Shown here piece by piece: positions 33,388-45,052 of a DNA stretch of 64,000 bases. The notes beneath the pieces are model-generated. The model did not search any database. It was not told where the DNA came from and saw nothing but the letters and a program-made list of their open reading frames with translations. Location of the stretch: NCBI GenBank assembly GCA_023614405.1, contig CM042689.1, positions 305,451,132-305,515,131 on the forward strand, in the 5' to 3' direction. Each line of letters starts with the position of its first letter. Within the stretch, counting starts at the first letter, position 1. The position numbers and the translations under genes are program-made. This DNA comes from Avena insularis (lineage: Eukaryota; Streptophyta; Magnoliopsida; Poales; Poaceae).

Positions 33388-34832
33388 ATGGGGAAGTCTC
33401 CTGATGGAAAGTTCCCTATTTTACCATCCACTACAAGAAGAGGTACAATCCTAAAATCCTCTGCTGCTCTTGGTTCACAGTCTGTTATAAGTAAGCTTGT
33501 CACACCACCACCACATACACATGCTACACATACTGCTACTACTGTTGAGTCTGAAACTGCTTTTGATACTCATGATGTTACTTCTACTGTGCTTGATGCG
33601 AGTGGTTCATTAGGTCCTTTTCTAGATGCTACTATGGCTAGTCTAGGAAATACCAAAACTCCTAGTGAACACACTGTTACACCTCTTCGCTCACCTGAGT
33701 CTAGTGAGAGTTATGATATTAATGATGGTTACATTGAGTTCACAGATGATTTTGTTGAAGAGTGCCAAAACACACATGGTACTAGTGCTATTAAGAGTCT
33801 CCTTCCTAGACGTACTATTATGCCTAAACTGTCCTCTGATCCTAAGTTTGCCACCTCTCCCATAGATATTAAGGATAAAGATTATGATTTCTCTCTTGAT
33901 TTATCTTATTTGGATATTGTTGAGAAAGAACCTTTCTATGGGACTAAAAATGAGAGTGCTATGGCTCATATGAATGAGCTTTCCACTATGAGTGCTTTAT
34001 TCTCTAATGATTTTAAGATGCGCAAGTACTTTGTTACTAAGATCTTCCCTTTTTCACTAAAAGGAGAAGCTAGGGCTTGGTTTAGTAGATTACCTCCTGG
34101 TTCCATTGATAGCCCTGATTGTTCGATTGCTTCTTTCTTTCAAAAATATTTTCCTCCCAGTGCTAGACATGCTGCTTTGTAGAGACTTTTTGATTTTAAA
34201 CATGGAGAAGAAGAGAAATTGCCTGAGTCATGGACAAGGTTCTATGCCTTGATTCATACACATCCTGGATGTCCATTACCTAAGAATGAACTTCTTGATA
34301 TTTATTATAATGGACTAACTGATGATTCTAGGACATACCTAGATAGCTTTGCTGATTGTGTTTTCAGGAAAATAACTCCAAAGATGCTGAAGAATTAATG
34401 GCTAAAATAAACAAGAATTATGATGATTGGACTTCAACTGAGCTAAATACACCTGAGCCTATTATTCCTGAACCAGATGTTCCTGAACCAGTTCCAACAC
34501 CAACACCAGAGAAAAGGGGAGTTATTGCATTAAATGATGAAGTGATGAAGGAAGCTAAGAAATGTCTAAAGGAGAGAGGTATTAGAGCTGAAGATGTGAA
34601 GAATCTACCTCCTATAGAAGAATTATGTAAGCTAATTCCCCACTCATCTACTATTGAGGTACACTCTCTCCAACACTTTGATGAAGGTGATATTACTTAT
34701 GGTAAGCCTCATGATCAATGTTTAGAGGAACTTGACATTTTTATTGTTAAACAAGGTCATTTTAATAAACAAGTTCAGAATCATTTATTGGAAAACTCTA
34801 GAGCTATCAATGAGTTGAAAGATATTGTGTAA
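33388..34832 (+). pseudogene. Element B gag
   Basis: ATG at 33388 (MGKSPDGKFPILPST). The capsid part includes FSLKGEARAWFSRLPPGSID, then, after an in-frame TAG at 34180, RLFDFKHGEEEKLPESWTRF and LDIYYNGLTDDSRTYLDSFA. A one-base frameshift near 34370 shifts the frame to AEELMAKINKNYDDW, and a TAA stands at 34830. The pattern is that of Athila-type gag. Confidence 0.87.
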
Positions 34833-34853
34833 AGAACTTCTAATGATATTAAA

Positions 34854-36068
34854 ATGCTTTGTAAACACTTTCAAATGGTTCAAACCCAACTTGATCAACT
34901 TGCTAAGGTACAAAAGGATATGCTAGTTAATGCTTCAGGAGATAAACATGCTTATGGAATTATAACTAGGAGTGGTATAGCTACTCAAGATCCGTTATAT
35001 CCTGAAGGACACCCTAAAAGAATTGAGCAGGATTCTCAACAAGGTGAGAGTAGTGGTAGTCCTCGTAAGAGAAAGAAAAAGAAACATAAGATAGTTGAGG
35101 AACCACTTGAACCTGCTGTAGATCCTAATAGTATATATGTCTCTGATGTTGAAACTGAGAGTGTTAATGATAAAAATGATGTTCCTGATAAGCATGAAGT
35201 TGAGGAAGAACCTGAGAAGCACACTAAGAACACTAGGTACACAAAGGAAGATTTTATTGCTAATAAACATGGTAAAGAGAGAGAACCTTGGGTGCAGAAA
35301 CCTATGCCTTTTCTAGGTAAGAAACACAAGTCAAAGGAGGAAGAACACTACAACAAGTTTTGTGAGTGGATGAAACCTTTATTCTTGCAAATTCCTTTTA
35401 CTGATGCTATTAAGTTGCCTCCTTATTCAAAGTATATGAAGGATATTGTCTCTAATAAAAGGAAGATTCCTAATGAGGAGATTTATACTTTGCTTGCTAA
35501 TTATTCCTTCAATGGTAAGGTTCCAAAGAAACTTGGTGATCCAGGTATACCAACTATTCCTTGCTCTATTAAGAATAATTATGTTAGAACTGCTTTATGT
35601 GATTTGGGAGCTGGCGTTAGGGTTATGCCTTTTTCTCTCTATAAGAGACTCCAACTAGAAAAGTTGATACCAACTGATATATCTTTGCAAATGGCTGATA
35701 ATTCAACTACTATTCCTGTTGATATATGTGAGTATGTTCCTGTTCAAGTAGCTCAGAATTGCATGGTTTTAACTGATTTTGTTGTGCTTGAAATGCCTGA
35801 AGATGATAATATGTCTATTATTCTTGGAAGACCTTTTCTTAATACCGTAGGTGATGTCATCAATTGTAAACAAGGAAAAGTAACATTCAATATTAATGAC
35901 AAAGAGCATACTGTTTATTTCCCCAAGAAGGTTGCTAATATCTATTGCCCGAATTCCATTGAAAATATTGAGAGCATCAAGGTTGGAGAAATATATTTTC
36001 CCATTCCACAAGAAAATTTTGAAACTATTATGATTGGGACCATTGCTATCAAGTATGAGGTAACATAA
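34854..36068 (+). pseudogene. Element B gag C-terminus and protease
   Basis: This frame is the same as that of 34356-34832 and was one polyprotein with it. It has a charged Lys/Glu-rich linker (about 35040-35290), PYSKYMKDIVSNKRKIPNEE, and the protease: ALCDLGAGVRVMPFSLYKRL, LQMADNSTTIPVDICEYVPV, IILGRPFLNTVGDVINCKQG. The catalytic block reads D-L-G-A-G where related elements have D-L-G-A-S. The frame ends at 36066-36068 and no RT or integrase follows in the next 670 bases. Confidence 0.87.
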
Positions 36069-36741
36069 ACACCTTGTGGAATGCAAAGTTTTGTTTCATA
36101 TAAGATTGTTTTGGTAACAAGACTTGATCAACCTTGTTAACAAAAGGATTTTAATGAACAAAATAATACTTTCAATGTGGTTATACTCGCTCACTTTTAT
36201 TTTTCTCCTTTCCAATCTTTGCTCTTCGTCGTGCCTAACTTAAAGGCGTTAAAGAAAAGTACTTGTTGGGAGATAACCCAAGAGTTTCCTTGAGTCTTGG
36301 AAGTTATTACTTCAGTAATGACCTCTCCTTATCCTTCTTGTTTGCTTTTTATGCTAAGAATGACCTCTAATGAGAGGGAAGTAAGATTTGGGGAGCTGCT
36401 GTCCCGAAACAATTTCTGTCCTCCACCATAAACATTCGTGAGTAGTCTCTGTAAGTCTTATTGAGCTGAAAATGTACGAATAAATCCCCCAGTATGTTAG
36501 ATAACTTTCGTTAGTTCAACACTTTTTGATTTGAGCAACAAAAGATTTTCTAAAAAATCGGTTTCTACCTGCTGGTCTGTTTTGACAGATTTCTACCATT
36601 ATTTGCATTTGCTTCTTAATGATTCCTTTTTGAGTTCTCTTTTGGGGAATTGAGCTTTTTGAAGGAGTTGCTACAGTAGCTTGTGTTTTTAGTGAAAAGT
36701 TTTGTTGTTACAAAGCTAAACCTGAAGGTCTATTATTGTCG
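36069..36741 (+). other. Non-coding region of element B behind the protease
   Basis: AT-rich, no ORF of note. It contains GTTGGGAGATAACCCAAGAG (36267-36286), close to a GTTGGGAGGCAACCC hairpin sequence I recall from many Triticeae Athila-type elements. Ends where E2 is inserted. Confidence 0.65.
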
Positions 36742-37273
36742 TAGTATTGCCGACGAGTACACCATGGAGGGCTCCTCATAGTGCGTGTTCAGAGACGTGG
36801 GGGAAGGCGGACGGTTGATGGGTACGAGGTAACACAGCTTACCCAGGTTCAAATCCCACAACGGTGGCGGAATCCTACTCCTGCTATAAATCACTATAAG
36901 GGCAATACGCCGAGTTACATGGATTGGTTCGCTGTGCGAGGTGACTAGAAAGTCTAAGTTATCGTGCCCTAAAGGCTCCCATAGGCCCGAATTATATAGT
37001 CGCCAGGTCCTAGGGTTACAGGGAAAAGTCCTAGCCGGACAGGTTACAGAGTCCTACACTGCTTACAACTAGTCTAGCGTGTCTTGCACTCCAAGGCTCC
37101 GGGTACGTCGGTGACTCCTCCATAGCCTTCCTTTATCCGACGTGGGCCTCCCTTCTGGATCCATCTAACTGGGCCGCCCAGCAGGCCATAGGCCATGCTA
37201 CCAACTGTGGGCCACCCGGGTTATCCGGATAGAGGACATGCTATGAGGATACCCATATAGCATATCCCCAACA
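36742..37273 (-). repeat. 3' LTR of element E2
   Basis: On the minus strand TGTTGGGGATATGCTATATG ... GGCAATACTA; its outer 329 bases match 52587-52915. The final CA has become TA. TATA-like ACTATATAAT on the minus strand at 36991-37000. Direct sequence identity with the other copy is high (about 94-95 percent by eye). Confidence 0.92.
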
Positions 37274-37720
37274 GTATCGCCCGGAGAACTCCGAGATCTT
37301 GCGCCGTCTTGCCTCTTCACGTTGAATGCTCCGTCTAGATGGATGTCGGCAAATCGTCAAGCAACATCTTGTAGTCCTCCCAAAGAACCCTGCAAGGTTT
37401 TCTCCATCTTCAACTTGTAAGTCGGATAATTGCTGAATCTTCTATCGTACTCTTCTGTAGCCGGACTGGATCCGTCCATGCCGGAATCTTCCGATGTGAT
37501 GGTTCATCTGCTAGTGACAGCTAGGGCGACGTAGACATAGGTCATCAACACCTCGTAACTCACACATGCAGAGAACACAATCATGTCTATTTTTCCCACG
37601 CGAGCGATATGAACCGTTGGCTGCGGCAGTTGGCAACGTGGCGAAATTTCCGCGCACGCACCCGCACACGTCGTCCACGCGTCAATCGTTTGATCATTCT
37701 GCACGAATCTTGATGCCAGA
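37274..37720. other. Spacer between E2 3' LTR and the antisense gene promoter
   Basis: Minus-strand CTCGGAGTTCTCCGGGCGATAC (given as positions 37274-37295) next to the LTR is the polypurine region. The rest contains no ORF with a recognisable domain. Confidence 0.6.
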
Positions 37721-37730
37721 GGTTATAAAT
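37721..37730 (+). promoter_or_regulatory. TATA-like box of the antisense gene in E2
   Basis: GGTTATAAAT, 145 bases before the ATG at 37875. ACACGTCGTCCACGCGTC about 50 bases before it contains ACGT cores that plant bZIP factors bind. The same GGTTATAA core precedes the antisense gene of H. Confidence 0.55.
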
Positions 37731-37874
37731 TGTAACAGCGGTGAATTTTTTCTTTTCACCTCATTCTCCTCTACATCATCTTCTTCCTCCAGCGAGCGCC
37801 TCCTCGATCTCTCCGCACACCGTGCAAAAAACCCTAACTCCTCGACCTTCCCATTCACCACCGTAACCCCTCCA

Positions 37875-40800
37875 ATGGCCAGCAGCAGTTCTGCCCCCTC
37901 CATGAAGGCGTTAGGCGATGCCTCAACGAAGCCGGCAAGCTCCATCATCATGCCCCCAGAGGGCCTAGTGATCCTTAAATCCGCGGTGGTCGAAGCCACC
38001 GGCAGCGACCATAACCCAGCGGCGCTGGAGCTGCTAGAGGATGAGTACGACTCCCATAAGGGCGAATGGCGCGGTTTGGATATTACGGACCGCGACATCA
38101 AGGAGCTAATCATCGAGGGATACCTCCCTGTGACGGAGGGGTTCGCCTGGCGGGCGGCACCGGCCGGCGAGGTCATTCCTTCTTCCCAAGCCGGAGAAAA
38201 GGATTACCTCAAAGCCCAACTAGGACGCGGCGTCTCCCTGCCCATCTCCAATTTCTTCCTAGCTGTCCTTAACCATTACTGAGTACAGCCTCAAAACCTC
38301 TCCCCCAATAGCATCCTCGCGCTTAGCAACTACGCGGCACTTTGTGAGGGTTACTTAGGGATTAGGCCTAGGCTAGATCTCTTTATATACTTTTTCACCG
38401 TCAAGCGCGAAGCAGGAGCCGGCAAGGATGAGCTCAGGAACTGTGGCACCATTAGTTTTAAGATCCGGCCTGGCCGGCGGTTCCCCGACATCGTCGGCCA
38501 TGAGTCCTGCAAGAACTGGCAACAGACGTACTTCTACGGCCCAGATATCCCTCTGGATGGCTGAGAAGTGACGTACCCGGACTTCATCGATGGAGCTGCC
38601 GCTGAAGCCCCGACATGGAGATCCCATGCTTCCCTTCCCTCCGACATCGATGCTTCCCGCGCTATAAGGCGGATAGAGTGGTTCGTAGATACGGGTCTGA
38701 TCGGATTGGACCTAGCCATATGCTGGTTCGTCAGGCGGATCCAACCTCTGCAGCACCGCTTGAAGTTGATGCACGAGTATACCAACGAGAGGAAGGATAG
38801 CCTCCGCATCTCCGAGGACAATTTCTCGAGCGACTCCATCAAGCTCCGCCTCAAGGACATCGTCAAGGTGAAGGATAGGAAGTGTGGCTTCACCATCACC
38901 TATGACATGTTCGTAGAGAGCAAGTGCCCAAAGGTATCTATTTATTTTCCGTGTATGACATATACTCCAGTTCTTTCATCTAGCCATTACCATCTCATCT
39001 AACACGGTGGATTTTCACTTAACAGCTTAGCGATATAGATGAGGATAGCATGGCTGTCCAAATCTATGATCCAAAGATGAAGGAAGTCATTGTCGTGTCC
39101 GTTGACGAGGTCCCGTTGGCGCGAAAGCGGAAGAGCTCCACCTCTGACGCTGCCGACGGAGGCAAGAAGAAGAAGACAGAGGGTGGAGCCTCCAAGAAGA
39201 CTACCGCCACCCTGGAGGCGGAGAAAAGTAAGGTTACTGGGATCCCCTTTGCCAAAGCACCCCCTCTTGTGTAAGCTTCTTTCTCTCCGACATTGTCCAT
39301 TGTTGTCTTACTCCTGTACTTATACTTTTTGTACGTTTCAGGAAGAAAGCCACTACTAGTTTGAAGAAGACCTCCAAAACTTTGGGGGCTTCTAGAAACA
39401 TTAATGATATGTTGCATCATGACATTTTTTCCCACGCATCTTCCGCCATCGCCCCTGTCACTCCTAGCGTCCAGCCTTTGCCCGCTCCGATAAGCTCACA
39501 AGCCAAAGTAGCATCTGGATCTTCCTCCATGTAAGTGGACTCAGGTGCCTCTACGAAGCTTGCCGTTGTCGGCGAACAGGCGACATAGGAAAGTGCCACA
39601 AACCAAATGTCTAAAGCTCTGGCTAAGGATGCCATCGGTAGCGTTAAGGCGGTGGTGGAAGGTGGTACGTCTGTTGAAGGCGGAGCCTCCGCACCCAATA
39701 ATACCATAGAGTTCCCGAAGATAGTCTATCTGGTACTTACGCCGGGTAGCACCGCTCTGGTTCCTGGTGCGACACCGACATCTCCAACATGCGGTCTTGA
39801 GGAGCTTCTCCGGGAAGCAGAAATCTTGCAAGGAAACAGTTTGTCCTTTGGCAAGTTGCTTGCTGAGAGTGCTACAAACCTTAAGATCATCGCGCTTGTA
39901 AGTTCTATTTGTCTTTTAAATTTCATATGAGTATCCCACTATAGCCCCCGAGGATTTAGACGGAAAACCATAGGTCTTTGCATCTAAATGCTCTAAGAGT
40001 GACTAAGCTAGAAAACTTCTCACTGTATCCCCCAAGCATATAGTTTGAATGAATTATTCCGACTAGATGCTTTTAGAGTATCATACGCAGTGTTTATAAA
40101 TTTCAATACTGTAGCCCCCAAGCTTCTAGTTGTAACTGATTTAGTTCTGACTAGATGCTTAAAGAGAAGCTAAGCATATGACTGAGTTAAAAACTTTATA
40201 CTGTAGCCCCCAAACTTCTAATCGAAAGTTCCGACTAGATGCTTAAAGAAAGACTAAGCATTGTGCTAAGTTAAAAAACTCTCGCTGTAGCCCCCGAGCT
40301 TCTAGGTGAAAATTTTCCGGCTAGATGCTCCAAGTAGACAGAACAACGTTTAACTTTCTTCTTCCATAGAATGAGAATGCTCGGAGGGGCATGGACAACG
40401 ACAAGTACCAGAAGATGCGCGCGGACTTGGAAGCCGAAAAGGGTAAAACTGCCTTCTTGAAGGAACAAATCACCAAGAGAAAGCGTCTGTTTTTCCTTTC
40501 TTTTTCGTATTCCGACTTGGTATTGTGCCAACATTCTCCGAGTACTCACTGTGTACTTTTATTTCTCCGACTTGCAGAAGCCATTTCCAAGGATAAGGAT
40601 ATTGTTGAGAAATCCAAGCATATTCAGCAGCTGGATAGCGAAAACAATATCTTTAAGCAGGAGAGAAATGACATGTTGAAGATGCGTGAAGACTCAATGA
40701 AAGTCCTGCAAGACTCCGCCAGTGAGGAGATGAACCGCTTGAAGGAGGAAATTGTGATCCTGAAAGAACAAAAGAAAGCCGGCGATGAGCAGAATCAGTG

Positions 40801-41497
40801 ATATCTGGACGCGTACAGGATCCTCCAATAAGAACGGGACTCCATGGCGGAAACTCTCCAGCAGGATGCAATTTGCATCTTTAGTAAGTGATTCTCCGTC
40901 TTGGACTTCTGTAAGCTAGATACTCTGAACTTTTTGTGTTATTGAACTCATGTGCTCCTTTGTTGGAAATTTGCAGCTCCTATGGGTTTAACCCGGTCGC
41001 CTCCTCCGCCAAAGGAATGCATGGTCCTTGCCGGCAACTTTATCAACACCACCATCAAGCAGACCAAGGAGATAGCCAAGCACCTCCAGATTAACATCAA
41101 GGCGGTGGACTCTGTGACGAAGTTCTCAGAGATCCCGCGCCGAGCCCCCGAGCGTATCTCAAGCTTGAAAGCTTCGTGTGCACGGGCCGGCGCAAGGATG
41201 GCACTGTCAATGGTCAAGGCAGATTACGAAAATGTCGACATCGACACGGTGACCTCCGGTATCCCCGACGTAGACGACGAAGGCCAAAAGATAAATCATG
41301 AAGCTATCTTGGCGTCGCTCGTGGGTTTTGACACCAGAGTCGCTGAGTTGGTCGACCTTAATGTATTTGTGCCCATGAAAACCATTGACGGCGGCAACCA
41401 AATCTCCTTCGAGTCCCTCAACACTGCCGACTTCGAGGAAGGTGACTCTCCTGCTGCTGATGATGCTGCGTCCAAGTCGCCTGCGCCAGAGGAATGA
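37875..41497 (+). pseudogene. Antisense spliced gene of element E2 (Transposase_28-like, coiled coil)
   Basis: Runs against E2. Exons that keep one reading frame: 37875-38933, 39026-39270, 39342-39897, 40370 to about 40490, about 40578-40883, and 40977-41497; introns have GT/AG ends (GTATCT..TTAACAG, GTAAGC..GTTTCAG, GTAAGT..TCCATAG, GTAAGT..TTTGCAG), the fourth junction being unclear. Exon 1 holds the conserved domain: DITDRDIKELIIEGYLPVTE, GVSLPISNFFLAVLNHY, LSPNSILALSNYAALCEGYL, HESCKNWQQTYFYG. Exon 2 is Lys-rich (possible nuclear signal), exons 4-5 form a coiled coil, and exon 6 has ARAGARMALSMVKADYENVD, matching ARxAGANMALTAVLSWYEDL of the H gene. In-frame stops at 38280, 38562, 39532, 39586, 40799 and about 40835 disable it. 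The function is unknown. Confidence 0.75.
39944..40335. repeat. 84-92-bp tandem repeat, about 4.6 copies, in an intron of the antisense gene
   Basis: TGTAGCCCCCAAGCTTCTAG-type blocks recur at 39944, 40028, 40114, 40206 and 40290 (spacing 84, 86, 92, 84), each followed by CCGACTAGATGCTTAAAGA and GACTAAGCA. The array fills the inferred intron 39898-40369. Confidence 0.9.
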
Positions 41498-42120
41498 AAA
41501 ACATTTATGTAATATTTGTTTTCCTCTGAAATGTGTATGCGGAAAAAATGTGTTAACTTAAGGCGGAAAACAATGGTTGTTCTTTCCTGCTACTCAAGAA
41601 TTAGTTCCAGCATGTATATATTTTTAAGCAAGTGCTAGCTTATCCATTACTCTGGTTTTTATGCTTGACTTTTCGTGAGTCGGAAGACTCTTTGTCTGAA
41701 CCATGCGCTCAGGTGATGATGCCCAATGGAACCGTCAATAACCTAAGCACAAAATTGCCGACAATAAGTGCCAAAAGTCACTACTCCAGAATCCACATAA
41801 AAACGACAAAGAACGTGTAGACCAGAAAACTTAAGCTAATGCCCGTAGGCGGAATTTTCAGAAGTGCAATCGCAAAACTTGTGCATAAAGGTTTATACGA
41901 TCCAAAAATGAACACTAAAGGAGGTAAAAGACTCAGAAATATGAGTGAACTAGAGAGCTTTATTTCATTGATCATATAAGAGGTACACAATAGATAAAAA
42001 ATGCTAAGTGTAGAAAGGACGTAGCTATGCTATGTTCCATGGCCGATCAAGCTCCGGGTAGTCATCATCCGGGTCACGTCGCTTACTCTTATGATCCTCA
42101 TTGGGTCTATCCTTCAGTTC
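41498..42120. other. Spacer between antisense gene and integrase of E2
   Basis: AT-rich, no supported ORF. Contains GTAATATTTG and other possible polyadenylation sequence for the antisense gene on the plus strand, and the 3' end of the polyprotein reading on the minus strand. Confidence 0.5.
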
Positions 42121-42159
42121 TCGATTTTAAACGAGGTAGTAAGTCCCATTGAGAAGCGC

Positions 42160-43200
42160 CTTGATTATGATGAACGGTCCTTCCCATGGCGGGGATAATT
42201 TGTGTGACTTCTTCTGCTTAAATCGGAGCACCAGACCCCCTCCTTAAACGAGCGATGCCGGACGCGGCGACTATGGTAGCTGCATAGCTTCTGCTGGTAG
42301 ATGGCAGATCTTTGGCAATGCCAAAATGCGCTGCTCCTCGAGAAGGTCCACATCTAGGCGTCTGGATTCTTCAGCGTCATCTTCATCATAGGCGGCAACT
42401 CTTGGTGAATCGTGAAGGATGTCAGAAGGCAAGATGGCTTCTGCTCCATATACCATGAAGTAAGGGGTGTAGCCGGTGGATCTGTTGGGTGTAGTTCATA
42501 AACTCCACAGCACAGATGGCAATTCTTCCGCCCAGGCTCCAGCTGCTCTATGTAGCGGTGCCTCAAGACGTGGCTTGATTCCCTGCAGAATTAATCCATT
42601 GGCTCGCTTAACCTGACCATTGGACTGTGGATGTGACATAGATGCAAGGTCAAGTCGGATGCCCTTCTCCCAACAATAAGCTTCCACTTCTCCGAGTGAC
42701 AAGTTGCTGCCGTTGTCGGTGATTATGCTATGTGGGAGACCAAATCTCACCACTAGATCCCGGACAAACCTAAGGGCAGTTTCCCCATCGAGATTTCTAA
42801 TGGGTTTAGCTTCTATCCATTTGGTGAATTTATCAACTTCTACTAGCAGATGCATAAACCCACATGGTGCCGTCTGTAACGGTCCCACCATGTCCAGCCC
42901 CAGACTACAAACGACCAAGTTATTGGTATTGTTCGCATTTCTTCAGCAGGAACATTTGGTTGTCGGGCATATATAGTACTGGCATCCCATGCATGTCTCA
43001 ACCATCTTGTCGGCGTCCGCCTTCGCGGCCAGTAGAATCCTTGCCGGAAGGATTTAGCGACCAAAGATCGGGGAGCGGCGTGATGCCCGCAATCTCCAAG
43101 ATGGATTTCGCGTAGGATTTCAATACCTTCTTGCTGGGAAACACACTTAAGGTATACACCAGTAGTGCTTCTTTTGTAGAGCTGTGCATTGATTATGGTA
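42160..43200 (-). pseudogene. Element E2 integrase
   Basis: Zinc region GDCGHHAAPRSLVAKSFRQG (about 43062-43090), core with D of LGLDMVGPL and D of IITDNGSNLS. The third catalytic residue is changed: the motif reads NGQVKRANG with Lys (AAG) at 42607-42609 where Glu is required. C-terminal MVYGAEAILPSDILHDSPRV follows. Frame changes near 42480 and 42940-43010 split the gene. Closely related in sequence to the integrase of H. Confidence 0.88.
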
Positions 43201-44330
43201 TAGCCCTTTGCTCGACGTACTATTTGACATCTTTCGACTTCATCGTCGGGCAAAGTTCCGTGTTCTAGATACTCCATGAACGGTTTTGTCCAAGCCGGAG
43301 GGAACTTTGTCACCATGTGAACGAAAGAGTCAACTCTCTCCGGGTTGTCGATGTCTGCTCCCTTCACGGATGGTGTCCGTAGATGCTCCAGGAAAACTCC
43401 TGGCGGAATTCGTTTGTGCCCTGATCCAAGCTTAGACAACAGATCAGTCGCCTCGTTTTGCTCCCTAGGTACATACTTGACCTTGTAGCCCAAGAAGCTC
43501 TTGGCTATCTCGTCCACTTCGTCTCGATATGTCGCCATCATAGGGTTCCGCGTGTTCCAGGTGCCAGCCACCTGCTGGGCAACCAAGTCGGAATCTCCAC
43601 AGCAAACTATGCGCTTGATGCCAATATCCTTGGCTACGCGTAATCCGTGAATGAGTGCTTCATACTCCGCCATGTTGTTTGTAGCCTCGAAGTGGATCTG
43701 CAGAACATAGTGTAGCTTGTCCCGCCAGGATCATGGCAGACACCAGCCCCCGAGCCGTTGAGCAGCTTTGATCCGTCAAAGTGCATCACCCAGTATTCTG
43801 GCTCCGGCAATAGGGTAGCATCTGGCATTTCCGTCCAATTTGCGATAAAATCCACCAAGGCTTGTGACTTGATAGCGTCGCGTCTCTTGTAGGTGATCTC
43901 GAAGGCGGCAAGTTCAATGCCCCACTTCACGACTCTTCCTGTAGCGTCGGTGTTGTTGATAATGTCGGACAATGGAGTCTTGCTCACTACTGTGATGGGG
44001 TGCTCCTGGAAATAGTGCCTCAGCTTCCGAGAAGCAAGGAATACTCCATAAGCTATGTTTTGGTAGTACGGGTAACGCTGCTTGGACTCCGTCAAGACCT
44101 TGCTTACATAGTAAACTGGTTGTTGAACTCCGTGCTCATAGCCTGGTTCCTTCCGCTCTACCAAGACGACGATGCTGATTACCCGGTTGGTGGCCACCAT
44201 GTAAATTAACATGGGCTCTCCAGGCTCGGGCACTGCAAGGATAGGCGCTGAGGAAAGAATCTCCTTGAGCTGCTTCAATGCTTCATCTGCTTCGTCCGTC
44301 CATGTGAATTTGTCCGCCTTCTTCAGCAAC
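43200..44330 (-). pseudogene. Element E2 RNase H domains
   Basis: First part: KFTWTDEADEALKQLKEILS, VYYVSKVLTESKQRYPYYQN, ITYKRRDAIKSQALVDFIAN. Second RVT_3-type part: WVMHFDGSKLLNGSGAGV, then after a frame change near 43700 NMAEYEALIHGLRVAKDIGI, CCGDSDLVAQQVAGTW and VPREQNEATDLLSKLGS. The two-part arrangement is the same as in H. Confidence 0.85.
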
Positions 44331-45052
44331 TTGTACAGCGGAAGAGCCTTCTCTCCAAGTCGGCTGACGAACCGACTAACTGCTGCAACACAACCTGTTA
44401 GTCATTGTATGTCCTTTAGGCATGTCAGACGGTTTATGTTTAGGATGGCCTTGATTTTCTCCGGGTTGACCTCGATTCCGCGCTGGGAAACGATGAAGCC
44501 CAACAATTTGCCGGCTGAAACCCCGAAGACGCACTTCTTAGGGTTAAGCATCATGTTGTATTTCCGGAGATTATCAAAGGTTTCTTTTAAGTTGGAGATT
44601 AAGTCATTTGACTTTTTAAACATCACCGCTATATCGTCCACATAGGCATGAACGTTTCGACCAATTTGATCGTGCAGGCAACGTTGCATTGTCCGCTGGT
44701 ACGTAGCACCTGCGTTTTTAGCCCAGAGGGCATCGTGACATAGCAAAACGTGCCGTAGGGTGTAGTGAACGAAGTGGCCAATTGGTCCGACTTCCTCATC
44801 TTGATCTGGTGGTATCCTTAATATGCATCGAGAAAACACAAAAGCTCTGAGCCAGTCGTCGAGTCAATGACTTGGTCAATGCGAGGCAAAGAAAACGGAT
44901 CTTTGGGACATGCTTTGTTCAAGCCGGTGTAATCAACGCACATTCTTAATTCTTTGGTTCCCTTTTTGGGGACAAGTACAGGATTAGCCACCCATTGGGT
45001 GTGAAGGACTTCTCGGATAAAACTAGCCTTAAGTAATCTAGCTATCTCTTTG
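44331..45052 (-). pseudogene. Element E2 reverse transcriptase (main part)
   Basis: LRMCVDYTGLNKACPKDPFS, LPRIDQVIDSTTGSELLCFL, and the catalytic box AYVDDIAVMF (near 44630-44645) with both aspartates kept, followed by LGFIVSQRGIEVNPEKIKAI. Stops occur near 44817 and 44400. The 5' part is displaced to 48224-48400 by the solo LTR I; IGKEIARLLKASFIREV can be read across the junction when the LTR and one CTTTG are left out. Confidence 0.88.
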
